A DNA stretch of 33,075 nucleotides from Fibrobacteria bacterium GUT307. GTDB lineage: Bacteria > Fibrobacterota > Fibrobacteria > Fibrobacterales > Fibrobacteraceae. This document shows positions 7,157 through 15,575 of this stretch, in pieces. Within the stretch, counting starts at the first letter, position 1. Each line of letters begins with the position of its first letter. The position numbers and the translations under genes were made by a program. The stretch lies in contig LIUI01000009.1 of NCBI GenBank assembly GCA_001462235.1, positions 1,755 to 34,829 on the forward strand. Direction: 5' to 3'. The notes beneath the pieces are model-generated. The model was not told where the DNA came from, searched no databases, and saw only the letters and a program-made list of their open reading frames with translations.

Positions 7157-7747
7157 ATGAATGTCACATACTTAGGAATCATGTTTTTGCCGATTGTGTT
7201 GTCCGTAGGCTTTATCTTACGCTCCTTCGGCACAGGCAATGAAATGGTTGTTTTGCCGGTTGCTGAGGATTATGAATACCCTGCAACCGCAGAAGCAAAG
7301 GATATCAAAATCGGTTTTGTCTCCGGGACGTATGGGGACATGTTTGTAGAAACTATTATGCCCTCGCTTAAAAAGCTGGGCTATAGGGTTACACTCGTGT
7401 ACTACGACGATTACATACGCCCGAACTTTGCCTTGGCGCAAAACGAGATCGATTTGAATATCTTTCAGTATTATGCGTTTCTCAATAATTTCAAGTTCGA
7501 AAACGACTTGGCTTTATCTGCGATAACGGAAATCCCCACAGCAGACCTTAAATCCGGGAGCTATGTTGTAGTAGCAGCACGCACCAATGATTTGAGCAAG
7601 CAGTTTGTAAGGGATATCATTGACATAATACATTCGGACGATTTTCGCAATATTATCCTTAACCCAACCGGTAAATATGCCGGTTTTCAGCGGCCAAATT
7701 GCTTTTACAATGATGCGCCGTTTGCCGCTTTGAGGAAACATTTGTGA
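7157..7747 (+). CDS. Shortened MetQ/NlpA-like membrane-anchored binding protein
   Basis: This 196-aa protein has an N-terminal hydrophobic segment (res. 5-22) without a lipobox cysteine, so it is probably anchored in the inner membrane facing the periplasm. Residues 50-131 (IKIGFVSGTYGDMFVETIMPSL, YDDYIRPNFALAQNEIDLNIFQ) match the first part of NlpA/MetQ methionine-type binding proteins. Residues 132-181 (GSYVVVAARTNDLSKQFVRDII, then FRNIILN) match the C-terminal strand-helix of that family. The middle, ~80-100 residues that form much of the second lobe, is absent. No MetN/MetI transporter genes are adjacent. GGAGG precedes the ATG, and its stop overlaps the phosphatase start (GTGA). It likely senses rather than transports. 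Confidence 0.7.
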   Translation: MNVTYLGIMFLPIVLSVGFILRSFGTGNEMVVLPVAEDYEYPATAEAKDIKIGFVSGTYGDMFVETIMPSLKKLGYRVTLVYYDDYIRPNFALAQNEIDLNIFQYYAFLNNFKFENDLALSAITEIPTADLKSGSYVVVAARTNDLSKQFVRDIIDIIHSDDFRNIILNPTGKYAGFQRPNCFYNDAPFAALRKHL

Positions 7748-9321
7748 GAATTTCCGTAAAACTATATGCCGGTTTTGCCATTGTGATTGCACTTGCAATT
7801 GCAGTTGGCATTATCGGCATTACCGGAATGCAAAAATTAAAACAATCAGAACTTTCCATGTACGAAAAGCAAGTAATGGGTATTGAACAAGCAGAAAAAG
7901 TAGCATTTTTATTTGAGCGAATACGCTTTAATTGCAAGTTATTGGTAAGCAACAGTTTTGTAATTAACAGCCATTATGACGATAAAAAGGGGATATTTGA
8001 TATAAAAAAACAATTTGAAAATAACGTGGCTGCATTCAAGAAATCCATGGAAACATACAAGGAATTTGCAACAACAGAAGAAATGCTCCATTTCCATGAA
8101 CGCATAATGGATTTATTTGAAAACAACTACCTGCCCGCCGCCAAGCAAATAATTGATAGAAGCATAAACGATATTCCATACCACGATAGCAAACTCCACA
8201 TACAAGTGATGCTTCCCAACATCACAAACATGGCAGACAACATCGCAAATTTGATGACCGGAATGACAAAATTAAACGTTGCCATAGCCAAACAGACAAG
8301 CATAAACAATGCAACAGTTACCCAAAAGTTTATTGCTATGCAAATACTAATTCTAGCCCTAGCTCTTGCTTTTGCGATTTTTATAGCAATCTATATAGTA
8401 AAAAATATAATGGTGCCTATCAAAGAATCTGCAGATGTATTGTATAAAATAGCCGCCGGAAATTTTGATGCAAGGGTTAAGGGCAATTACAGCGGTGAAT
8501 TTGCCACTATAAAAGATTCCGTGAATACCACGGCAGCAGCCATCAAAAGGCATACCAGCGTTGTTTCCGGCGTTGAATACGCCGGGAAAATCCAAAAAAA
8601 CCTGCTCCCGCCAGAAAACGTATTCAGAGAGGCATTTTCCGATTACCACGTAATATGGCATCCAAGAGATATGGTAGGCGGCGATATATACTGGATTAAA
8701 AACTTTGACGAAGGCGTTGTTCTATGCGTATGCGATTGCACAGGCCACGGCACTTCCGGAGCATTGCTCACCATGCTTGTAATGTCTGCGCTGGAGGCTG
8801 CGGTACAGCCCGGCAGTTGCGCAGATACGGCCAATATAATATGGAAAATTGACGAAAGGCTAGTCCAAGTTTTTAGCATGAAAACAGGCGATGGTTGCGA
8901 CCTTGCCGTTTTATTCATAGCAAAGGATGGAAGCATCGCGCTTTCTGCCGGGCATATCAATGTTTTTATTTGCAACGGCAAGGAGGTGCAACGAATTAGG
9001 GGGCAAAAAATTTTTGTGGGAGATGGTAACCTGCGTAGCAAAGAAGATATTAAAATTACACGCATTCCTGCCAACCCGGATAATAAATTCTACATAGCAT
9101 CGGATGGATTATTTGACCAGCCCGGTGGCGAATTGTCTGTGCCGTTTGGTTATAAGACTTTTGAAAAAATTATACTAGAAAACCATGGAGAAAATCAAAG
9201 CATTATATCCGGCAAAATATGGGATGCATTTGAGGAATACCGGGATATGGAACCGCGAGTTGACGATTTTGAATTGATAACATTCAAACCGCATATAGGG
9301 ATATCGTATGGATTTATTTGA
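7744..9321 (+). CDS. SiaA-like membrane PP2C (SpoIIE-type) phosphatase with 4HB and HAMP
   Basis: This 525-aa protein starts at GTG, overlapping the previous stop, with GAGGA upstream. Order: TM1 (~8-28), periplasmic helical four-helix-bundle-like sensor (~30-190), TM2 (~196-219), HAMP (~220-272), linker with YAGKIQKNLLP, then a PP2C domain (~300-517). Metal-binding acidic residues are visible in VGGD (D314), CDCTGHG (D331), GCD (D386), SDGLFDQ (D454) and VDD (D507/D508). The phrase IWHPRDMVGGDIYW followed by DCTGHG is typical of SiaA and related phosphatases. It should remove phosphate from a Ser/Thr of the SiaC-family protein encoded at 12443. The 3' end overlaps the kinase gene by 14 nt. 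Confidence 0.88.
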   Translation: MRISVKLYAGFAIVIALAIAVGIIGITGMQKLKQSELSMYEKQVMGIEQAEKVAFLFERIRFNCKLLVSNSFVINSHYDDKKGIFDIKKQFENNVAAFKKSMETYKEFATTEEMLHFHERIMDLFENNYLPAAKQIIDRSINDIPYHDSKLHIQVMLPNITNMADNIANLMTGMTKLNVAIAKQTSINNATVTQKFIAMQILILALALAFAIFIAIYIVKNIMVPIKESADVLYKIAAGNFDARVKGNYSGEFATIKDSVNTTAAAIKRHTSVVSGVEYAGKIQKNLLPPENVFREAFSDYHVIWHPRDMVGGDIYWIKNFDEGVVLCVCDCTGHGTSGALLTMLVMSALEAAVQPGSCADTANIIWKIDERLVQVFSMKTGDGCDLAVLFIAKDGSIALSAGHINVFICNGKEVQRIRGQKIFVGDGNLRSKEDIKITRIPANPDNKFYIASDGLFDQPGGELSVPFGYKTFEKIILENHGENQSIISGKIWDAFEEYRDMEPRVDDFELITFKPHIGISYGFI

Positions 9322-11467
9322 ACACGAACAGCAAATATACGATGATACCATAAAACGCATAGAAGAAGGCGGCGAAGGCTCTTCTTTTAATTTTGAAGAA
9401 TATGCAAAAATTGCAAAGGAATACGGCAGGTTGCTAAAACAACTTCGCAAAGCTACACGCATAGCAGACAGAACAGCGGCAGATTTACACGAAAGCACTT
9501 TGACCAAATCCACGTTTTTGGCCAATATGTCTCACGAAATACGAACACCCATGAATGCCATAATAGGCATGACCGAGCTTTTGGCACACGAACCCCTTAA
9601 CGACCGCCAAACCAGTTATGTAAACGACATAAATTTATCCGCTCATTCGCTGCTTTCCATTATAGACGGCATATTGGATATATCAAAAATAGAGGCAGGG
9701 AAAATGGCGATTAACCCTGTGGATTACAATTTTCACATTCTCATAGACAATCTTAAATCCATGTTCCACTTTATTGCAAGAAAAAAGGGCATAGAATTCA
9801 AGTACGAAAGCGAAGGCGATATTCCTAACCATTTATTTGGCGACGATATACGGCTTAGGCAGATATTGACCAATATTTGCGGGAATGCCATTAAATTTAC
9901 TAAAGAGGGATATGTAAAATTAAAAGTATCTAGGCTGGAAAATTCCCTTGTATTTGAAGTCAGAGATACCGGCGTAGGCATTCGCAAAGAAGAAATTCCC
10001 AGAGTGTTCAAAGCCTTTGAACAAGCAGACGATTTGAAAAACCGCAGTATTGTTGGAACAGGGCTAGGGCTTACCATAAGCAAGTCTTTTGTAGAAATGA
10101 TGGGCGGCAATATAAGCGTTGACAGCGAATACGGTCAGGGTTCTGTATTTACAATCACAATACCCATAGTGGTTGGCAACAAGGACAACTTCAGTATTTT
10201 GGAAGAAGAGAAAAAAAGCAAAACACTCAACGCACCCAACGCAAATATTTTGGTGGTAGATGACAACGAACTCAATATCAAAGTGGCGTGCGGCTTGCTG
10301 GGCTTATCAAAAATCAACGCTAAATCCGCATCTTCCGGCAAGGAAGCCATTGAGATGGTTAAGCAGGGGCATTTTGATATTGTATTCATGGACCAGATGA
10401 TGCCAGAAATGGATGGAATTGAAGCGGTTGGCATAATAAGAAAACTCGGTGGAAAATACGAAACCATACCGATTATTGCATTGACAGCCAACGCAATTCA
10501 GGGTGCCAAAGAAATGTTTTTAGCAAACGGCTTCAATGATTTTGTATCAAAGCCTATAAATTTAAAAGAATTAAACAACATTCTAAAAAAGTGGCTACCA
10601 TCGGAAAAAGTTAACGAAATGAACTCAGAAGCCAAAAGTAAAACTATTGAAAAAAAATCGGGAAGTTTTCTGGATACTCTTAGCAGGGTAAATGGAATAG
10701 ATACGGAAATAGCTATGGAACGTTTTTCTGGCATGGAAGATATATACCGAGATACATTTGAGCTTTTTTACAAAAAGATTATAAAAGAATGCGAAGCGAT
10801 GTCTGGGTTTTTGAACAGCGAGAATCTCCATCGCTTTTCAATTTCCGTTCATGCTATGAAAACCACGCTTGCCACGGTTGGAGCTATGAATTTGTCTGAG
10901 ATAGCGTTCAAATTGGAAATTGCTTCAAAGAACGGTGATATTGGTTACTGCAAAGATGTGTTTCCGAGTTTTAAGGCAAGTCTTTTATCCTTGCGAGGGC
11001 AATTATCCGGGATATTTCCTAACGCAAAAATCGTATCTGCCGAAAAGGAAGCCGCAGACGAAGCCTATTTGCTGGAAAATATGCCAATGCTCAGTGATAC
11101 GATAGTGCCAAACGAAAGGAGCATATTGGCAGTTGACGATACGGAATTTTTTTTACGCACTTTGAAGTCCATCCTGCAAGGCACCCATTATAAGCTCACT
11201 TGCACAACCTCTGGCTCTAAGGCGTTAAAATTCCTTCAAAAAACGCACCCGAATTTATTCATTTTAGACATAGATATGCCAGATATGAACGGATATGAGC
11301 TTGCGCAAAAAATCAGGGCAAGCGGTCAGACGGCTCCGATTATCTTTTTGACCGGCAACCCCACAAGGGAGTCCGTGGAAAAAGCACTTAGATTGGGAGC
11401 CACAGATTTTATTGCAAAACCTATCTGCAGGGCGCAAGTCCTTGCACGGATTACTAAATTCATATAG
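9308..11467 (+). CDS. Soluble hybrid histidine kinase: HisKA-HATPase-REC-HPt-REC
   Basis: This 719-aa protein has no membrane segment and no recognisable sensor domain; the first ~60 residues look coiled-coil. HisKA has NMSHEIRTPMNAIIGM with His76. HATPase has the N-box around N193, G1 DTGVGI (~220) and G2 GTGLGL (~250). REC1 has VVDD (318-319), acceptor D362 in FMDQMMPEMDG and K415. HPt has H515 in VHAMKTTLATVGA. REC2 has VDD (~610), acceptor D654 in LDIDMPDMNG and K704. All phosphorelay residues are present, so it can run H-D-H-D. It starts inside the phosphatase gene with AGGGA upstream. Its input probably comes from partner proteins of the operon. Confidence 0.93.
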   Translation: MDLFEHEQQIYDDTIKRIEEGGEGSSFNFEEYAKIAKEYGRLLKQLRKATRIADRTAADLHESTLTKSTFLANMSHEIRTPMNAIIGMTELLAHEPLNDRQTSYVNDINLSAHSLLSIIDGILDISKIEAGKMAINPVDYNFHILIDNLKSMFHFIARKKGIEFKYESEGDIPNHLFGDDIRLRQILTNICGNAIKFTKEGYVKLKVSRLENSLVFEVRDTGVGIRKEEIPRVFKAFEQADDLKNRSIVGTGLGLTISKSFVEMMGGNISVDSEYGQGSVFTITIPIVVGNKDNFSILEEEKKSKTLNAPNANILVVDDNELNIKVACGLLGLSKINAKSASSGKEAIEMVKQGHFDIVFMDQMMPEMDGIEAVGIIRKLGGKYETIPIIALTANAIQGAKEMFLANGFNDFVSKPINLKELNNILKKWLPSEKVNEMNSEAKSKTIEKKSGSFLDTLSRVNGIDTEIAMERFSGMEDIYRDTFELFYKKIIKECEAMSGFLNSENLHRFSISVHAMKTTLATVGAMNLSEIAFKLEIASKNGDIGYCKDVFPSFKASLLSLRGQLSGIFPNAKIVSAEKEAADEAYLLENMPMLSDTIVPNERSILAVDDTEFFLRTLKSILQGTHYKLTCTTSGSKALKFLQKTHPNLFILDIDMPDMNGYELAQKIRASGQTAPIIFLTGNPTRESVEKALRLGATDFIAKPICRAQVLARITKFI

Positions 11468-11484
11468 CTTCAAAGGGAATGGCA

Positions 11485-11847
11485 ATGGGCAACACTGAAA
11501 GAAAAATACTTGCTGTGGACGATTCGGACATCATCCTGCATGTTCTAACTGCATTTTTGCGTGGTCAATATAAGTTAACCAGCACAGATTCCGGTAAAAT
11601 AGCACTGACTCTTCTCAAAAAGCTCCGCCCGGATTTATTCATTTTAGACATAGATATGCCGGAGATGAGCGGATTTGAGCTTGCGCTGAAAATCAGGGCA
11701 AGCGGCCAAACAGCTCCGATTATTTTCTTGACAGGCAATTCAACGGAAGAATCCATAATAAAAGCCCTGCAAGTAGGAGCATCTGATTTTATAGCAAAAC
11801 CTATATGCAAGGAAAAACTCCTTGAAAGAATTGCGAGGTTCTTTTGA
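11485..11847 (+). CDS. Single-domain response regulator (lone receiver)
   Basis: This 120-aa CheY-like receiver has no output domain. It has DD (12-13), acceptor D55 in LFILDIDMPEMSG, the T of FLTGN and K105 in FIAKPI. It is strikingly similar to REC2 of the preceding kinase, sharing DLFILDIDMP, KIRASGQTAPIIFLTGN and DFIAKPIC, so it probably arose by tandem duplication of that domain. ATG 11485 is preferred because AAAGGGA sits 7 nt upstream; ATG 11479 would be too close. It may act as a phosphate acceptor or sink for the HPt domain, or signal by protein contact. Its stop overlaps the next start (TTGA). Confidence 0.88.
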   Translation: MGNTERKILAVDDSDIILHVLTAFLRGQYKLTSTDSGKIALTLLKKLRPDLFILDIDMPEMSGFELALKIRASGQTAPIIFLTGNSTEESIIKALQVGASDFIAKPICKEKLLERIARFF

Positions 11848-12443
11848 ATTCCTATATTCCCAATATGGCGCAGTTTAATATACGTCAGTATAACGAAATG
11901 CTAGACAGCAATAGCATAAAGGTTATTTATAGCGGCCCTATTTGGTCTAGCGGTATAGACGGCATAGCAGAAATGTTGCTAAAACGCCTTGAGTTTGACG
12001 ATATATCCTTAAACGCATCGCAAGCAGTATTCTCAATATTTGTGGAGCAAATGAACAACATAATGATGTATTCGGCAGACAAGGAGCGTAAAACCAGTTC
12101 CGAAGGCGATTCTTTGGAAGTATCAAAGGGTATTTTCATATTAGGGATTAAGGATGCAAAGTATTTTATTCAATGCGGAAATGTGGTAACTGAGTATAGT
12201 GCCCAAATCCTAAAAACACGGATAGATCACCTCAACACCCTTGATAAAAAAGGGCTTAGGCAATATTACAAACAGCAATTGCACGCAGAAAACGATAACC
12301 CAGAAAGCAAAGGCGCTGGCATTGGGCTTATTGAAATTGCAAGGCGGGCATCTGCTCCTATTGAATATAAACTTGAACCATATAGCGAAGGTTTGCATTA
12401 TTTCACAATGTATATCACGGTACAGCAAGGAGGGAATGAGTAA
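11844..12443 (+). CDS. siaB: SiaB-family protein kinase (HATPase-like, DUF6272)
   Basis: This 199-aa protein matches the SiaB family, GHKL-fold Ser/Thr kinases that phosphorylate SiaC. An N-box-like segment (FVEQMNNIMMYS, E69 and N71/N72) and a glycine-rich G-box (KGAGIGLIEIARRAS, 157-162) are present. The TTG start at 11844 overlaps the receiver's stop, with GAGG 5 nt upstream; ATG 11865 is an alternative losing seven residues. Its expected substrate is encoded immediately downstream, overlapping by 1 nt (TAATG). In Pseudomonas this kinase is opposed by SiaA; the phosphatase of this operon would play that part here. Confidence 0.8.
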   Translation: MNSYIPNMAQFNIRQYNEMLDSNSIKVIYSGPIWSSGIDGIAEMLLKRLEFDDISLNASQAVFSIFVEQMNNIMMYSADKERKTSSEGDSLEVSKGIFILGIKDAKYFIQCGNVVTEYSAQILKTRIDHLNTLDKKGLRQYYKQQLHAENDNPESKGAGIGLIEIARRASAPIEYKLEPYSEGLHYFTMYITVQQGGNE

Positions 12444-12847
12444 TGGCATTTCGTATAGAAAAACAAAAGACAACCTCTACGCCTTATGTTCTAATTGACG
12501 AAGAAAAAAGCTACATGAAGCTGGAGGGCAGGTGCTTCCACGAGAAGGTTGCAGAATTTTTCAAGGATGTAAATGATTGGCTGGATAGCTACCTAGCATC
12601 TAATTTTAGCCTTTTTACCTTTGACTGCAAAATAGATTATTTCAACAGTTCCACCACAAAGCTATTGCTGAATATGCTCTTGAAAATGGATAAGCACGCT
12701 TCTGCAGATAAAAAAATCATCGTAAACTGGATTACAACCCAAAACAACAGCATCATAATTGAATGCGGCGAAGACTTTAAGGAAGACATGAACAATTTAG
12801 AGTTCAATTTGGTTATAAAATACGATGTGAACCATTTTTTGCGGTAA
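12443..12847 (+). CDS. siaC: SiaC-family regulatory phosphoprotein (DUF1987)
   Basis: This 134-aa protein matches the SiaC/DUF1987 family: an STAS-like fold carrying the KIDYFNSSTTKLLLNML segment at residues 63-79. The Ser/Thr run 69-72 after the Asn corresponds to the phosphorylated position of the family (a Thr in Pseudomonas SiaC). Known SiaC, when unphosphorylated, binds and activates the diguanylate cyclase SiaD. No GGDEF gene follows here; the operon ends and GAPDH converges. The output partner is therefore either elsewhere in the genome or different. The gene overlaps siaB by 1 nt. Confidence 0.8.
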   Translation: MAFRIEKQKTTSTPYVLIDEEKSYMKLEGRCFHEKVAEFFKDVNDWLDSYLASNFSLFTFDCKIDYFNSSTTKLLLNMLLKMDKHASADKKIIVNWITTQNNSIIIECGEDFKEDMNNLEFNLVIKYDVNHFLR

Positions 12848-12863
12848 TATTCGCCAATTTTTA

Positions 12864-12907
12864 CCCCCGATGAAAAGGATTTACCTGAAAATCCTAAAAA
12901 TCGGGGG
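12864..12907. terminator. Composite hairpin between convergent siaC and gap
   Basis: CCCCCGAT (12864-12871) pairs with ATCGGGGG (12900-12907). An inner stem AGGATTT (12876-12882) pairs with AAATCCT (12889-12895). It lies in the 90-nt gap between convergent genes and can serve both directions. A U-tract does not follow on the plus strand and only a short A/T run follows on the minus strand. It is thus a non-canonical terminator or a 3'-end stabiliser. Confidence 0.55.
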
Positions 12908-12937
12908 CATCGGAGTTCTGACAATTAAATAAAAAAA

Positions 12938-14017
<1,080 letters not shown>

Positions 14018-14024
14018 TTAACCC

Positions 14025-14053
14025 TAGACAAATCTAAAAAATATTTCTATATT
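14025..14053 (+). promoter_or_regulatory. Predicted sigma70 promoter overlapping the glycosyltransferase start region
   Basis: TAGACA (14025-14030) and TATATT (14048-14053) are separated by 17 nt, in a context almost identical to the promoter at 6982-7010. The GGAGG ribosome site (14056-14060) and ATG (14064) follow so closely that transcription would start at or within the ribosome site. Confidence 0.6.
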
Positions 14054-14063
14054 TTGGAGGACA

Positions 14064-15575
14064 ATGGTTGCTACGATCTTTTTGGACATATTATTCGTTC
14101 TTTATGTCATTGCAGGAATAGGGCTGGTTCTATACGGCTTTAACTGTTATTTTAGTGTGTTCCTTTTTTTGAAAAATTATAGAAAAAATTATAAATCAGA
14201 CAAAGAAAATCGCGAAAATTTCCTCAAAAACCTAGATATTAACAAACTTCCAAAGGTCACAACCCAATTACCTGTGTTCAATGAGGGAACTTGTGTAGAA
14301 CGCCTTATAGAAAGCGTTTGCGCAATGGAATATCCAAGGCACCTGCACGAAATTCAAGTTTTAGACGATTCCACAGATAATTGTTTAGAGATTTCCAGCA
14401 AAAAAGTAGCAGAAATGAAGGAAAAAGGCTATAACATAACACTTATACACCGCACAGACCGCAAAGATTACAAGGCCGGAGCTTTAAAAGAGGGAATGGA
14501 AAAGTGCGATGGCGAATTTTTAGCGATTTTTGACGCAGATTTTGTCCCGGAAAAAGATTTTTTAATGCACACAGTCCCATATCTTGTAATGGACGAGACC
14601 ATAGGGCTAGTTCAAGGGCGCTGGGGGCACTTAAATAGAGGCGAATCCGGTTTAACCCTTGCCCAATCCATAGGCATAGATGGGCATTTTGTGATAGAGC
14701 AGAGCGCCCGCAGCTGGGGTGGCTTGTTCATGAACTTTAACGGCACCGCAGGCGTTTGGCGCAGGCAAGCCATAGACGATGCAGGCGGCTGGGAAGGCGA
14801 TACCCTTACCGAAGATATGGATCTATCCTACCGTAGCCAGCTTGCCGGCTGGAAAATGAAATTTGTTTTTGATGTGATAGTGCCTGCAGAACTCCCAGCA
14901 GACATAAACGCCTTCAAAAGCCAGCAATACCGCTGGGCAAAAGGCTCAATACAAACAGCCATAAAAGATTTACCGCGAGTTTTCTTGTCTAAAGAGTCTT
15001 TTAAGGTAAAAATCCAATCATTTTTGCATACAACCCATTATTCAATCCATCCTTTAATGCTATTCACAGCTATTTCTGCCTTTCCCCTGCTTGCTTTTGG
15101 GCATTCAAGATTCGGAAATATGCCGGTTTGGGCTTTTTCAACATTATTTGCCATTATAGCCCTTGCAGCTGTGGCTCCGTCCACGCTTTACTTTGTAGCT
15201 CAAAAATTCTCAGGCTCTGTTGGCTGGAAAACGCGGATGGCCGCCCTTCCTTTGCTCATGAGTTTGGGAGTAGGAATAGCAATTAGCAATACATACGCTG
15301 TTTTATCGGCTGTATTTGGCAGGAAAAGCTCGTTTATAAGAACCCCTAAGCAAGGCGGCTCTGTTCGCATAAAAAAATTCAAGCAAAAATTCCCTACAAT
15401 AGCCTTTATGGAATTGTTCGTAGGCGTTTATTGCGTATTCGGCTTGCTGGAATACATAGACGCTAGAGTTTTCCTTATAGGTCCCTTTTTGGCTCTTTAT
15501 GCAGTTGGATTTTTGGCTGTTGGCGCTCTGAGTTTGCTTCATTATATGAGCAATTTGGGCGGCGAAGTTTCATGA
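14064..15575 (+). CDS. Processive-type family 2 glycosyltransferase (cellulose-synthase-like)
   Basis: This 503-aa membrane enzyme has an N-terminal TM (~5-36), a cytoplasmic GT2 domain and several C-terminal TMs. Catalytic motifs are in the expected order: DDS (101-103), DAD (157-159), TED (249-251) and QQYRW (287-291), the set found in cellulose-synthase and mannan-synthase-like enzymes. It would transfer sugars from a nucleotide-sugar to a growing polysaccharide or lipid acceptor at the inner membrane. The actual substrate cannot be read from the sequence. No BcsB/BcsZ/PilZ partners are nearby. It overlaps the downstream CstA-family gene by 4 nt (ATGA), an unexpected pairing. Confidence 0.9.
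   Translation: MVATIFLDILFVLYVIAGIGLVLYGFNCYFSVFLFLKNYRKNYKSDKENRENFLKNLDINKLPKVTTQLPVFNEGTCVERLIESVCAMEYPRHLHEIQVLDDSTDNCLEISSKKVAEMKEKGYNITLIHRTDRKDYKAGALKEGMEKCDGEFLAIFDADFVPEKDFLMHTVPYLVMDETIGLVQGRWGHLNRGESGLTLAQSIGIDGHFVIEQSARSWGGLFMNFNGTAGVWRRQAIDDAGGWEGDTLTEDMDLSYRSQLAGWKMKFVFDVIVPAELPADINAFKSQQYRWAKGSIQTAIKDLPRVFLSKESFKVKIQSFLHTTHYSIHPLMLFTAISAFPLLAFGHSRFGNMPVWAFSTLFAIIALAAVAPSTLYFVAQKFSGSVGWKTRMAALPLLMSLGVGIAISNTYAVLSAVFGRKSSFIRTPKQGGSVRIKKFKQKFPTIAFMELFVGVYCVFGLLEYIDARVFLIGPFLALYAVGFLAVGALSLLHYMSNLGGEVS

Noticed and set aside
11844-12443. Anti-sigma factor RsbW/SpoIIAB
   Set aside because: It shares the HATPase-like motifs but has the longer SiaB-type layout and no sigma factor gene is nearby.
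12443-12847. Ordinary STAS anti-sigma-factor antagonist
   Set aside because: The KIDYFNSSTTK segment and the pairing with a SiaB-family kinase fit DUF1987/SiaC better than a SpoIIAA-type STAS protein, although the folds are related.
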